10,057 nucleotides of DNA from Mesotoga sp. (GTDB lineage: Bacteria > Thermotogota > Thermotogae > Petrotogales > Kosmotogaceae): positions 1-10,057 of the forward strand of contig WOZY01000181.1 of the NCBI GenBank assembly GCA_011620045.1, given 5' to 3'. The position numbers and the translations under genes were made by a program. The notes beneath the pieces were generated by a model that did no database searches, was not told where the DNA came from, and worked only from the letters and a program-made list of their open reading frames with translations. Below are positions 1-6,973 of this stretch, piece by piece (positions within the stretch are counted from its first letter, which is position 1; every line of letters starts with the position of its first letter).

Positions 1-192
1 TTTGACGATTCCCTTCAATTTCATGTTCTTAAGGTGTCTGTCGCGATTCCATGCGAGGATATACCATATATAGAGACTTATCGTCATTCCAATAACCGAC
101 ATGGTCATTGAGACTTCTGCGCTTGAAAAGAAAATTGAAGCGTATGTGAGGAAGCCGCCCAAGAAAAACATATATGGCGGAAGTCTTATCAA
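1..192 (-). CDS. Small membrane protein, unrecognised (3' part missing)
   Basis: Sixty-four codons are open from a TTG at 192-190 to the window edge, so the C-terminus is not visible. The TTG overlaps the TGA stop of the preceding rqcH gene as TTGA, a classic coupling arrangement. An AGAGGTGG ribosome site lies 10 bases upstream, which decides this start. The ATG at codon 8 has no such site. The visible protein holds two hydrophobic stretches, roughly residues 8-24 and 28-49, with almost no loop between them. They are followed by a basic segment (residues 50-61, rich in Arg and Lys) that is likely cytoplasmic. This looks like a helical hairpin at the start of a larger or small integral membrane protein. 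I do not recognise the family and assign no function. Position at the end of the operon suggests co-expression with rqcH. Confidence 0.72.
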   Translation of the reverse strand, partial: MIRLPPYMFFLGGFLTYASIFFSSAEVSMTMSVIGMTISLYIWYILAWNRDRHLKNMKLKGIVK

Positions 193-1877
193 TTTCTTTC
201 CACCACCTCTTTCGTAAGATCTACTGTGATTGTTCCCGGGCTTCTATATAGAACCATTCCTGGCTTTGCTCCTTTTGGTTTCCTGACGTTCTGAACTTCC
301 GTATAGACAACATCTACCTTTCCTGATTGCCTGCCTTTCGAATACTTTGCAGCCAGAACAGCGCCAAAGTGGATGGCATCGGTAGAAATCTCCATACCTG
401 CTCTTTTAAGTATAACATGTGCTCCTGGAATACCTCTGGCGTGAAACCAGATATCATTCCTGGAGGCGTTCCTCGTAATTTCATCATTTTCAACGTTATT
501 CCTTCCAACTAGATATTTGAAACCGTCTCTTTCAAAGATCCTTGGGCCAGATCTCTTAAGCTTTTTCCTTCCATCTCTTGCATTCTTTGGCTTTCGGACT
601 ATACCGGCCTCTTCAAGTTCAGATGAGAATTCACGAATTTCGTCGATTGATTCGGCTTGAAGAAGCATTTCTTTGAGTTGCTCCAAGTATTCGCTCTCCT
701 CATGAAGGACTCTCAGCCTTTTCTTAATATGAAGTTCCTTTCTATGGGATTTGTCAAAGTACTTGAAGAAAAGCTGCGCGTTCTCTGATGGCGTAAGTCT
801 CTTGTCGAGGGAAATCGTTGTTATCTTGCCGGTTTCCCAGTCTTCAAGCTCAACTCTTTCCTGTCTCTCTTTCAATCTGTATAAGTTTGCTACGAGAAGC
901 TCTCCGTTCCTTCTGTATACTTCGTAGTTTTCAAGTTCGGCCAGCTCCTTCTCCAGCTTTTCAATCAATTTGACAAGCCGTTTAGAGGATTTCTCTATTT
1001 TCCTGACAATGGAAGTCTTTCGCCTGTCAATCTCAGTTTCAATGCCAGCAGATTCGAGCGCGCGCTTTATCGCCTCGGATGCTCTAAGTCTCTCGCAATG
1101 ATTCTTGTGGTCGAGAGGGATGGGAGAGATCTCAGTACCATCTTCCCCCTCGAGAATAAAAAGGTGGTTGTCGCTGCTATTTCTGGAAAGATTGCTCAGG
1201 AATTCAGCTACTTCCGTAAGCCTTTCCTCTTCAATCATAGCTGGAGGAATATCTTCGAGTTGAAGATAACCGATGATATTCTCGGCCGTCGATCTGGAAA
1301 AACCTGTAAAGGACTTTCTGATAGCGGACGAGAGAATATCGGTTGATTCAAGTAGATAGGATGAGATCTCTTCTCTAGACAGTCCTCTAAGAGATTTGCA
1401 GGGGGTATCAGGCGAGTAATACTTCAAGCCCCTGGCGATGGTTCTCTTAGAGGTCACCATCTCTCTAAAAGCCTGTACTATCATGTCTTGTTCATCCAGT
1501 ACAATAATGTTCGAACCCGGTCCGATGAACTCTATGAGAAGCGAGTAATGCTTTTTCTCTCCAAAAGCGTCTCTTCCTTCGAAGTCAAGTCGAAGTATTC
1601 TGTCCATTCCCTTCTGCTCCACATTGATCAGGAAGAATCCGTTGAGATGTCTTCTCAAGAAGAGGCTGAAAGGTGTTTCCAATGACGGGGAGTTCTGCTC
1701 TCTCTCTCCTTTTACGATGTACGGAGAAGACGGGTTAATCGATACCTCAACTCCCGTTTTCGACAACTTAAAGAAGAACTCCGTCCTACCTATTTGATAT
1801 ATTTGTCTCAGCTGCATTCCTCTGCTATCTGAGATCTCTGCAGTGACTCTCTGAAGAGTCAACCCGTCGAATACCAT
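189..1877 (-). CDS. rqcH: RqcH / NFACT-family ribosome quality-control protein
   Basis: 562 residues, full length for bacterial NFACT proteins, often labelled fibronectin-binding protein FbpA. In Bacillus subtilis RqcH binds stalled 50S subunits carrying peptidyl-tRNA, recruits tRNA-Ala and adds C-terminal alanine tails. The NFACT-N domain spans about residues 1-180 and opens with the typical MVFDGLTL. It carries the Asp-Arg pair D92-R93 in MDRILRL, corresponding to the DR motif needed for tailing, and a family block around GPGSNIIVLDE (119-129). A helix-hairpin-helix-like segment lies near 183-210. Long charged helices at about 283-345 and 376-425 form the coiled coil. The NFACT-R (DUF814) domain covers about 446-550, with NDIWFHARGIPGAHVIL (474-490) and VRKPKGAKPG (531-540). 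The ATG has AGAGGAG 11 bases upstream. The gene overlaps the end of ispE by 19 bases and its stop overlaps the next start. Confidence 0.95.
   Translation of the reverse strand: MVFDGLTLQRVTAEISDSRGMQLRQIYQIGRTEFFFKLSKTGVEVSINPSSPYIVKGEREQNSPSLETPFSLFLRRHLNGFFLINVEQKGMDRILRLDFEGRDAFGEKKHYSLLIEFIGPGSNIIVLDEQDMIVQAFREMVTSKRTIARGLKYYSPDTPCKSLRGLSREEISSYLLESTDILSSAIRKSFTGFSRSTAENIIGYLQLEDIPPAMIEEERLTEVAEFLSNLSRNSSDNHLFILEGEDGTEISPIPLDHKNHCERLRASEAIKRALESAGIETEIDRRKTSIVRKIEKSSKRLVKLIEKLEKELAELENYEVYRRNGELLVANLYRLKERQERVELEDWETGKITTISLDKRLTPSENAQLFFKYFDKSHRKELHIKKRLRVLHEESEYLEQLKEMLLQAESIDEIREFSSELEEAGIVRKPKNARDGRKKLKRSGPRIFERDGFKYLVGRNNVENDEITRNASRNDIWFHARGIPGAHVILKRAGMEISTDAIHFGAVLAAKYSKGRQSGKVDVVYTEVQNVRKPKGAKPGMVLYRSPGTITVDLTKEVVERN
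203..210 (-). promoter_or_regulatory. Ribosome binding site for the TTG-started membrane protein
   Basis: On the minus strand the bases read AGAGGTGG, ending 10 bases before the TTG at 192-190. The site lies inside the last codons of rqcH. It is the main reason to accept the TTG start and a 3-base offset overlap with rqcH. Confidence 0.6.
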
Positions 1878-2728
1878 ATTTTATTCAGCTCCTCTGAACT
1901 AATGAACCTGTACCTTCCTATTCTGCCTTGAAAAAGTGAGAAGATGGTTGATCCTGATCCCGTCATCATAGTAACGACAGCATTTGATTTCTCCAACGAG
2001 GATCTCGAATAATGCTCTTTGATCTCCGCAAAGCGATTGAAGATCGGATTCTGAAATGAATTTAGAGAAAGATTCTTTATGCTAAGGGTATCATAGGCTT
2101 TCAGGGCTTTATAGTATTGCTCGGCTCTTCTCTCATCAATGCCAGGAAAGAAATCCCCTTCATCTATTAGTCTGTATGCCAGTACTGTCGAGACCTCAAC
2201 ATCCGGAAAACTCAAATCAACGGAATAGCCCGTCACATCGCCTGGATAACTCAAAATCTCGCCTTTTCCCGAAGCTATGGCTGTCCCGCCTCTGAGAAAG
2301 AATGGAACATCGCTACCGACCGTCGATGCCATTTCGATTAGTCTTTCAGTTTCGATCTCAAATGCCTGAGCAAAGAATCTCAGTAAAGAAGCGGCATCCG
2401 AGCTGCCTCCGCCCAAACCTCCTCCCGAAGGGATCCTCTTCTTCAATTCAATTCCGATTTTGATTTCTCTCCCAATCTGTTTCTCAACCTCAGCAAGCGC
2501 TTTGTGAAGAGTATTCTCGTGATTCCAGGTAAGATGGGTATTGCATCTGAAGCAAGTCTCGTTAACTCCTGGAGTAAGAATCAACTCGTCAAATAAGTCT
2601 ATTGTCTGGAAGACGGTGCTTATGTTATGAAACCCGTCACTTCTCCTCTTATCTACTGAAAGATATAGGTTAATCTTTGCCGGGCATTTCAACGAGACAG
2701 AAGATATTCCAAAACTATTTGAGACCAT
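1859..2728 (-). CDS. ispE: 4-diphosphocytidyl-2-C-methyl-D-erythritol kinase
   Basis: 289 residues, normal for IspE. This cytosolic GHMP kinase uses ATP to phosphorylate the 2-hydroxyl of CDP-methylerythritol, the fourth step of the MEP route to IPP and DMAPP. Visible signatures are PAKINLYL (16-23, with K18), DGFH (31-34), the glycine-rich ATP loop GGGLGGGSSDAA (102-113), GSDVPFF (138-144, D140 being the likely catalytic Asp) and the third GHMP motif MTGSGST (255-261). The ATG at 2728 is favoured by GGGAGAGGA upstream. An alternative TTG at 2692 overlaps the NUDIX stop as TTGA and would give a shorter N-terminus starting just before the AKIN block, but has no ribosome site. The gene overlaps the NUDIX gene by 40 bases and rqcH by 19, so translation is probably coupled on both sides. 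All key residues are intact. Confidence 0.96.
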   Translation of the reverse strand: MVSNSFGISSVSLKCPAKINLYLSVDKRRSDGFHNISTVFQTIDLFDELILTPGVNETCFRCNTHLTWNHENTLHKALAEVEKQIGREIKIGIELKKRIPSGGGLGGGSSDAASLLRFFAQAFEIETERLIEMASTVGSDVPFFLRGGTAIASGKGEILSYPGDVTGYSVDLSFPDVEVSTVLAYRLIDEGDFFPGIDERRAEQYYKALKAYDTLSIKNLSLNSFQNPIFNRFAEIKEHYSRSSLEKSNAVVTMMTGSGSTIFSLFQGRIGRYRFISSEELNKIWYSTG

Positions 2729-3267
2729 GTTTCCATCCTCTCCCTATACTTGGAGAGCTTTGCAAGGTCGACCATCTCACCCGTGAATTTTTCCACTTCG
2801 TTGAATCCGTTGAAATCCACCTCTGCCAAGTAGACAACTCCCATGTGGACTCTGCTTACAGCCGTCTGAAGGTCATTCAAGATTCCCAGGTAATCCATTG
2901 AGTGGATGTCTACTGAGACCTCTTCTCGGATTTCCCGTTCGAAGCCATTCTCAAATGCCTCCCATGGAAATACTCCATCTTCTGGATTGATATGACCCCC
3001 GACACCTATTGAATACATATCGTGAAGACGCGCTTCTCCTTGCTTTTTGGTTCTCTTCATAAGGAGGTATTCATTCCCATTCTTGAAGACCACATAAGGT
3101 ATTATTTGCCTCATTGATTCATCGCGCTCGGCATCGAAACGCGGAGCAAATTTTCCGAAACTCTCAACTCGTTTCTTTATTTCATCTAAAGGAAGAGCCA
3201 GCAACCCGTTACGGGTTGCCAGCTCTCCTAGACAAGCAACATCGACTGCGAGAACTCTCTCTTCCAA
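2689..3267 (-). CDS. NUDIX hydrolase, COG4112-like predicted phosphoesterase
   Basis: 192 residues. The layout resembles the poorly characterised MutT-type family COG4112: an N-terminal segment, then RQIIPYVVF (53-61), MKRTKKQGEARLH (70-82), YSIGVGGHINPED (85-97) and a late conserved block GILNDLQTAVSRVHMGVVYL (128-147). NUDIX enzymes hydrolyse nucleoside diphosphates linked to another group, using metal held by the REXXEE helix. Here that is R111-E112-I-R-E115-E116, preceded by E103 at the correct EX7RE spacing. The box is not canonical: the leading Gly is displaced by one residue (G98) and the Gly after EEX is Ser (S118). The substrate cannot be read from sequence. The start is TTG at 3267 with AAGGGA 7 bases upstream and a 14-base gap after the lipoprotein gene. 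It overlaps ispE by 40 bases. A strong palindrome lies in codons 14-25. Confidence 0.9.
   Translation of the reverse strand: MEERVLAVDVACLGELATRNGLLALPLDEIKKRVESFGKFAPRFDAERDESMRQIIPYVVFKNGNEYLLMKRTKKQGEARLHDMYSIGVGGHINPEDGVFPWEAFENGFEREIREEVSVDIHSMDYLGILNDLQTAVSRVHMGVVYLAEVDFNGFNEVEKFTGEMVDLAKLSKYRERMETWSQIVLEYLLSR
2736..2744 (-). promoter_or_regulatory. Ribosome binding site deciding the ispE start
   Basis: Minus-strand GGGAGAGGA sits 7 bases before the ATG at 2728-2726, inside the NUDIX coding sequence. It supports the ATG over the TTG at 2692 and so the 40-base overlap of the two genes. Confidence 0.55.
3194..3226. repeat. 33-bp hyphenated palindrome inside the NUDIX gene
   Basis: The core GCAACCCGT / T / ACGGGTTGC has two perfectly complementary 9-base arms around one base (3201-3219). 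After a 2-base mismatch on each side (CA opposite CA), the symmetry resumes for 5 more bases (AGAGC at 3194-3198 and GCTCT at 3222-3226), so 14 of 16 positions pair. It encodes NUDIX residues of about 14-25 and starts about 40 bases after that gene's TTG start. It could be an operator-like site, an mRNA hairpin or chance. No T-run follows, so it is not a standard terminator. Confidence 0.75.
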
Positions 3268-3274
3268 ATCTTTC

Positions 3275-3280
3275 TCCCTT
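3275..3280 (-). promoter_or_regulatory. Ribosome binding site for the TTG-started NUDIX gene
   Basis: Minus-strand AAGGGA, 7 bases before the TTG at 3267-3265, lies in the 14-base gap after the lipoprotein stop. No ATG or GTG competes nearby in that frame, so it fixes the TTG start. Confidence 0.55.
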
Positions 3281-3281
3281 G

Positions 3282-4376
3282 CTACCAGACCATCTCAGCA
3301 GCTTTGACAACATATGGATCAGTATCGATCTGGGGAGTTATACTGTCATAGTTCATTACTACTACAGCAAAATAGGTATCCTCACTCCATAGTGTCCCAT
3401 ATTTCGATTCAAGAAGCCACGCTTCGGGAACATTTGCCTCTACTCGAAAATCATCGCTTGCTTCAGAAAGATAGAATTCGTTCTTAATGTTGAATATCTG
3501 AGTTGCTCTGTAATCCGAACGGTCGATTTTCACAAGATATATTGAAGTGTTTGGACTATCCAGAACAGCCTCAGAAACGTTCAGTGATACTATCCAGTCT
3601 CTTACTCTCCATCCTGAATCGAGCCCTGTGAGACTACGCGGTTCGATGCGCATCTTGAATCGGTTGTGAGCAATATCTACAGACTTGAACAAGTTTTCCA
3701 TGTTTGCAGATACAGATGTCGAAGTGCTGTTTACAACGTAGTCAGCATCACCGTGAAATACAACTTGTGCAGATGGAAGAATACTCTCATTTGCAGGGTA
3801 CACTCCCCAACGTATTCTGTCGTAATAAGCAGCTGCGTGAAGAGCTTTGCTGAGTTTGTAATATACAGGAGTCCTTGTTGAATTTGATCTGTTTCCTTCC
3901 AAATAGTCCTCAAACCACAAGTCAGGCGCATTGAAGCCCAAACTCTTTTCAAAGACTTCAACCAATACATCTGGTATTTCACTTACGTCTTTAGTGATTT
4001 CTGAACTGTAGTTCCCGTGTTCTCCACTCACACTGGTTCCGGAGATGCTTGCGGTAATTTTGATTTCGAAGTTTTCGTAGACTGGAAGATAAACGACTGC
4101 TATCGAGTTCTTGGTGCTCGGTACTACTTTGACCAGATCGTTTCTGGATGTCCAGCTACCATTTTGAGGTTTGACCTCCACTGACCACTGGTAATTCGAC
4201 GATGGATCTGGAGTAAACAATAGCTCGACGGCTTCAATAATGACAGGCTTTCCCGGTTCCCATCCAATTTCCTGCTCTAGAATCTCTATGCTTCCACTAA
4301 CTGGGAAACAAGAGGAAATTGCAAACGCAAGGACTATTAGCACACCCAGCATCACGAACAACTTTGCTCTTTTCAT
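3282..4376 (-). CDS. Putative lipoprotein of unknown function
   Basis: 364 residues. The N-terminus is a lipoprotein signal: basic MKRAK, a hydrophobic core (residues 6-20) and the lipobox ISSC with C23 as the lipidated cysteine, so the mature protein should be anchored to a membrane and face outside the cytoplasm. Residues of about 25-130 look beta-rich with Ser/Thr/Asn-rich turns, as in an immunoglobulin-like module. Residues 135-364 form a second region with aromatic-rich stretches such as APDLWFEDYLEG (150-161) and WRVRDWIVSLNV (256-267). I recognise no family or catalytic motif. Only one cysteine is present. The ATG follows the upstream gene's stop by 2 bases and uses a GGGAGGGGA ribosome site made from that gene's last codons. 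It is an envelope protein inside a cluster of mostly cytosolic genes, and its role is open. Confidence 0.85.
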   Translation of the reverse strand: MKRAKLFVMLGVLIVLAFAISSCFPVSGSIEILEQEIGWEPGKPVIIEAVELLFTPDPSSNYQWSVEVKPQNGSWTSRNDLVKVVPSTKNSIAVVYLPVYENFEIKITASISGTSVSGEHGNYSSEITKDVSEIPDVLVEVFEKSLGFNAPDLWFEDYLEGNRSNSTRTPVYYKLSKALHAAAYYDRIRWGVYPANESILPSAQVVFHGDADYVVNSTSTSVSANMENLFKSVDIAHNRFKMRIEPRSLTGLDSGWRVRDWIVSLNVSEAVLDSPNTSIYLVKIDRSDYRATQIFNIKNEFYLSEASDDFRVEANVPEAWLLESKYGTLWSEDTYFAVVVMNYDSITPQIDTDPYVVKAAEMVW

Positions 4377-4378
4377 TT

Positions 4379-6973
4379 CTATCCCCTCCCTTTCAGGTAT
4401 TTCCTCACATATTCATCTTCCTTATCTTTTGCAAGACCGTCCAGTCTCGCACAGAATAGTCTGTCAAGTACTTCCCTGATCTCTGGTCCTTCATTCATGC
4501 CGTACTTCTCTTTTAGTGCAGTTCCATCAACGGTCAGTCTAATTTCGTTCAACCCTTTCAAATAAGCTAGAAACAGAAAATCTTGTTCTTCATCTAGATA
4601 GGAATCAACAAAATTCAAAGTTTCCGACTTTCTTGACTTCAACAGCATATGAAACTGAGAAGGCTTTCTTGGCTTCTCAATTACTATTTTACTACCTGTA
4701 CCTATCGCATCAGTAAGCCTGTCGAGAAAGTTTCTCGTCAGTCCGTAGCGTTCGATACACCATTCAATTGCCTCATTGTCGCTATTTCTAAGCATAATCA
4801 TCAGGAGAGTGTAGAAGATTCTGTCCTCTCCAACTAGCGAAGCGTTTCTCGCTCTTCTGCTGAAATACCTATCTAGCATGAGGTCCGTTTCTCTATCAAA
4901 CTTCGATTGTGGGAAGAGCCTTTCTGTTACGCCCAGGCTAGAAAGTCTCCTAAGTGCCTTCAGGGGAAGAGGCTCTTGTAGCGTCTTGATCAACTCATCT
5001 CTCAGCCGCTGTCCGGTGACTCTATTCAAATATCCTTCAGCAGCACATAGTTTTAGTAGTTCGGCAGTCCGGACCTCAATTTCAAATCCAAACCGTTGCT
5101 CGAATCTTACAGCCCTGAGAATTCTTGTCGGATCTTCTATGAAGCTAAGGGGATGGAGAGCCCTAATTACTCCGTTTGAAAGGTCCTTCCTTGAGCCGAA
5201 GAAGTCAATCAGAATACCAAATTCCTCCTGATTAAGCTTTATCGCCATTGCGTTGATGGAAAAGTCCCTTCTGTAGAGATCCTTCTTGATTGTGCTCATC
5301 TCGATTTCAGGAAGCATTGCCGGTTTCTTGTAATACTCGGTCCTGGCAGTTGCCACGTCGATTCGCAGACCGTCGTTGAAAAACATCGAGCTTGCCAGGA
5401 ACTCTCCGTGTTCTACGATCTTAATATTGAAGTATTTCTTGAAAGTTTCGGCAAAGGCATTCGCGTTTCCCTCGACAACGATATCCAGATCTAGATTCTG
5501 TTTGTTAAGAAGTAAATCCCTTACAAAACCTCCAACGATATATGTCGGCATATTCAGTTCGCTTCCAACAGCACCAAGAAATCTTAACATTGTTACTATT
5601 CGTTTCTCTGTGCGTTCCTCTATGAGATCTTCTACTGGGAACTTTGCGTAATTCGGTTCGCCATGGCTTTCTCCGGGATCAATTATTCTTCTTCTGCCAA
5701 AAGTACTCTTCAATAGATCGGTTCTTGTTACTATTCCGCTTAGTATGCCGTTGTCAAGAATAAGAACCGCCGTTGTGTCGTTTTCCATCATCTTGTCGGT
5801 TACCAACTGAACGGAATCATCTGCTGAAGCTGTTACGAAGAACCTGTCAATAACTTCAACAATTCTTCTTTCAGATAGCCCGTGACGCACGGCCTTCTCA
5901 ATATCCCTGTATTTAGAAATGCCCACAATCTTTTCACGATCCACTACTGGAAGAGTGTGATGACCGGTTCGCTGCATGATTTTGAAGACGTCCTCGACTT
6001 TCATGTCGACGAGAACGGTTCTAACAGGTGAGGACATAATCTCCCTAACCTTTATCAGGCGTACAATATTGTCTTCGAAGTTTCTTAGTATTCTTTCTTC
6101 TGCCTCTACCGCGGAGCAGTTTTCGAAGTAACCTAGAGTGTAAGACCCTCCTCCATTCCTGAGAGTGCCTTCGAGCTCAGCTGTGTCGAGATTCATGTAG
6201 CGCGATCTGAGTGTGAAGTAGACCCGGTTATTTGTTTCGAGAAGTACGACTAGATTCTCTACGCCAAGGAATGACCAGAGCTTCTCGACCACAAGACTGA
6301 ATCCGGTAGGCAGCGAATCTCTCTTTGCAGTAGCTATATTGATTTCCACACCCCTTATCGATGTGCTCTTGAGGCCGAGTATAAGAGACTCAACAAGTCT
6401 TTGCTGGGCAGAGCTCAACTTATAGCTCGAGTAGACTCCTAGGCAGTCAGGTTGTGCGCCGACATCTATTAGCCAGGCGGCCGTCCTTAGGTCCTGAGCC
6501 TTGGTCGAGGCGTGAGTGAAGTTCCCGGTTTCTCTATAGATCGCTGTAGCGAAGAGTACTGCTTCACTTTGAGTGACTTCTTTCCTCTTCTTTCTCAGTT
6601 GATTACACATGAGAGTGGTGCAGGATCCCAGTTCCTTGAAAATTCCTTGCTGTGATTCCGAGAGACTTGTCTTGTGATGATCGAAGAACCTGACTTGGGT
6701 GCTCTTGCCTATCATTCGCCGAAGAGCAGAGGGAATCCTCTTCACATCTGAAGTGTCGACAATGATTAGGGAAGAGAGACCGAAGATCTTCAGCTCATTC
6801 ACATTGTAAAATGACAACAAAAGACTCTTGGATGAAAGGAAGCCCTTCAGTGTGGGAACAAGTTGCCCTCCAAAGACAATCACGTGATCTGGATAGAGCT
6901 TCTGAGCAGCTACTGCAGACGCAAATGCATCAAAATCCGGGTTCCGGTGTGTTGTTATTACTTTCAAGGACAT
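4379..6973 (-). CDS. cca: DHH phosphoesterase - CBS pair - class II tRNA CCA-adding/poly(A) polymerase fusion
   Basis: 864 residues with three modules. The DHH/DHHA1 part (about 1-305) shows HRNPDFDA (9-16), IVDTSD (71-76) and FFDHHKT (97-103). Two CBS domains (about 308-425) probably bind adenine nucleotides. The nucleotidyltransferase half (about 455-864) has IVGGFVRDLL (479-488), the metal-binding pair D495/D497 in LDLDIVVEG, YRRDFSINAMA (567-577) and EDPTRILRAVRF (613-624), whose E613, D614 and R617 match the base-selecting EDxxR motif. The class restores or adds the 3'-CCA of tRNA. From memory, the structurally studied Thermotoga maritima CCA-adding enzyme belongs to this fusion family. 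Whether this protein adds CCA, only part of it, or poly(A) cannot be read from motifs. The DHH part departs from consensus at E148 (RETG where DTG is usual) and S277 (GGGS where GGGH is usual). The start is ATG at 6973 or TTG at 6967. It overlaps the regulator gene by 44 bases. Confidence 0.93.
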   Translation of the reverse strand: MSLKVITTHRNPDFDAFASAVAAQKLYPDHVIVFGGQLVPTLKGFLSSKSLLLSFYNVNELKIFGLSSLIIVDTSDVKRIPSALRRMIGKSTQVRFFDHHKTSLSESQQGIFKELGSCTTLMCNQLRKKRKEVTQSEAVLFATAIYRETGNFTHASTKAQDLRTAAWLIDVGAQPDCLGVYSSYKLSSAQQRLVESLILGLKSTSIRGVEINIATAKRDSLPTGFSLVVEKLWSFLGVENLVVLLETNNRVYFTLRSRYMNLDTAELEGTLRNGGGSYTLGYFENCSAVEAEERILRNFEDNIVRLIKVREIMSSPVRTVLVDMKVEDVFKIMQRTGHHTLPVVDREKIVGISKYRDIEKAVRHGLSERRIVEVIDRFFVTASADDSVQLVTDKMMENDTTAVLILDNGILSGIVTRTDLLKSTFGRRRIIDPGESHGEPNYAKFPVEDLIEERTEKRIVTMLRFLGAVGSELNMPTYIVGGFVRDLLLNKQNLDLDIVVEGNANAFAETFKKYFNIKIVEHGEFLASSMFFNDGLRIDVATARTEYYKKPAMLPEIEMSTIKKDLYRRDFSINAMAIKLNQEEFGILIDFFGSRKDLSNGVIRALHPLSFIEDPTRILRAVRFEQRFGFEIEVRTAELLKLCAAEGYLNRVTGQRLRDELIKTLQEPLPLKALRRLSSLGVTERLFPQSKFDRETDLMLDRYFSRRARNASLVGEDRIFYTLLMIMLRNSDNEAIEWCIERYGLTRNFLDRLTDAIGTGSKIVIEKPRKPSQFHMLLKSRKSETLNFVDSYLDEEQDFLFLAYLKGLNEIRLTVDGTALKEKYGMNEGPEIREVLDRLFCARLDGLAKDKEDEYVRKYLKGRG
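4382..4390 (-). promoter_or_regulatory. Ribosome binding site of the lipoprotein gene, embedded in the preceding stop region
   Basis: Minus-strand GGGAGGGGA encodes the C-terminal Gly-Arg-Gly of the nucleotidyltransferase fusion and overlaps into its TAG. It lies 5 bases before the lipoprotein ATG. Translation of the two genes is therefore likely linked by terminating ribosomes. Confidence 0.6.

Noticed and set aside
516..536. Inverted repeat TTTGAAA...TTTCAAA within rqcH
   Set aside because: Seven-base AT-rich arms with a 7-base spacer inside coding sequence are not notable at this base composition.
1845..1860. Possible hairpin near the rqcH start (6-base arms, 4-base loop)
   Set aside because: Arms of six bases with a short loop are common by chance in 10 kb, no T-run follows, and the bases encode rqcH.
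3268..3281. Possible terminator or promoter between the lipoprotein and NUDIX genes
   Set aside because: The gap is only 14 bases and holds just the AAGGGA ribosome site.
4878..5231. Plus-strand open frame of 117 codons
   Set aside because: It lies wholly inside the nucleotidyltransferase fusion gene, whose protein matches known motifs. The plus-strand translation is Ser/Arg-rich with no domain and no ribosome site.
4379..6973. Possible artefactual fusion of separate DHH/CBS and nucleotidyltransferase genes
   Set aside because: One uninterrupted frame of 864 codons joins them, and the same three-part order is known for Thermotogota CCA-adding enzymes, so the fusion is genuine.
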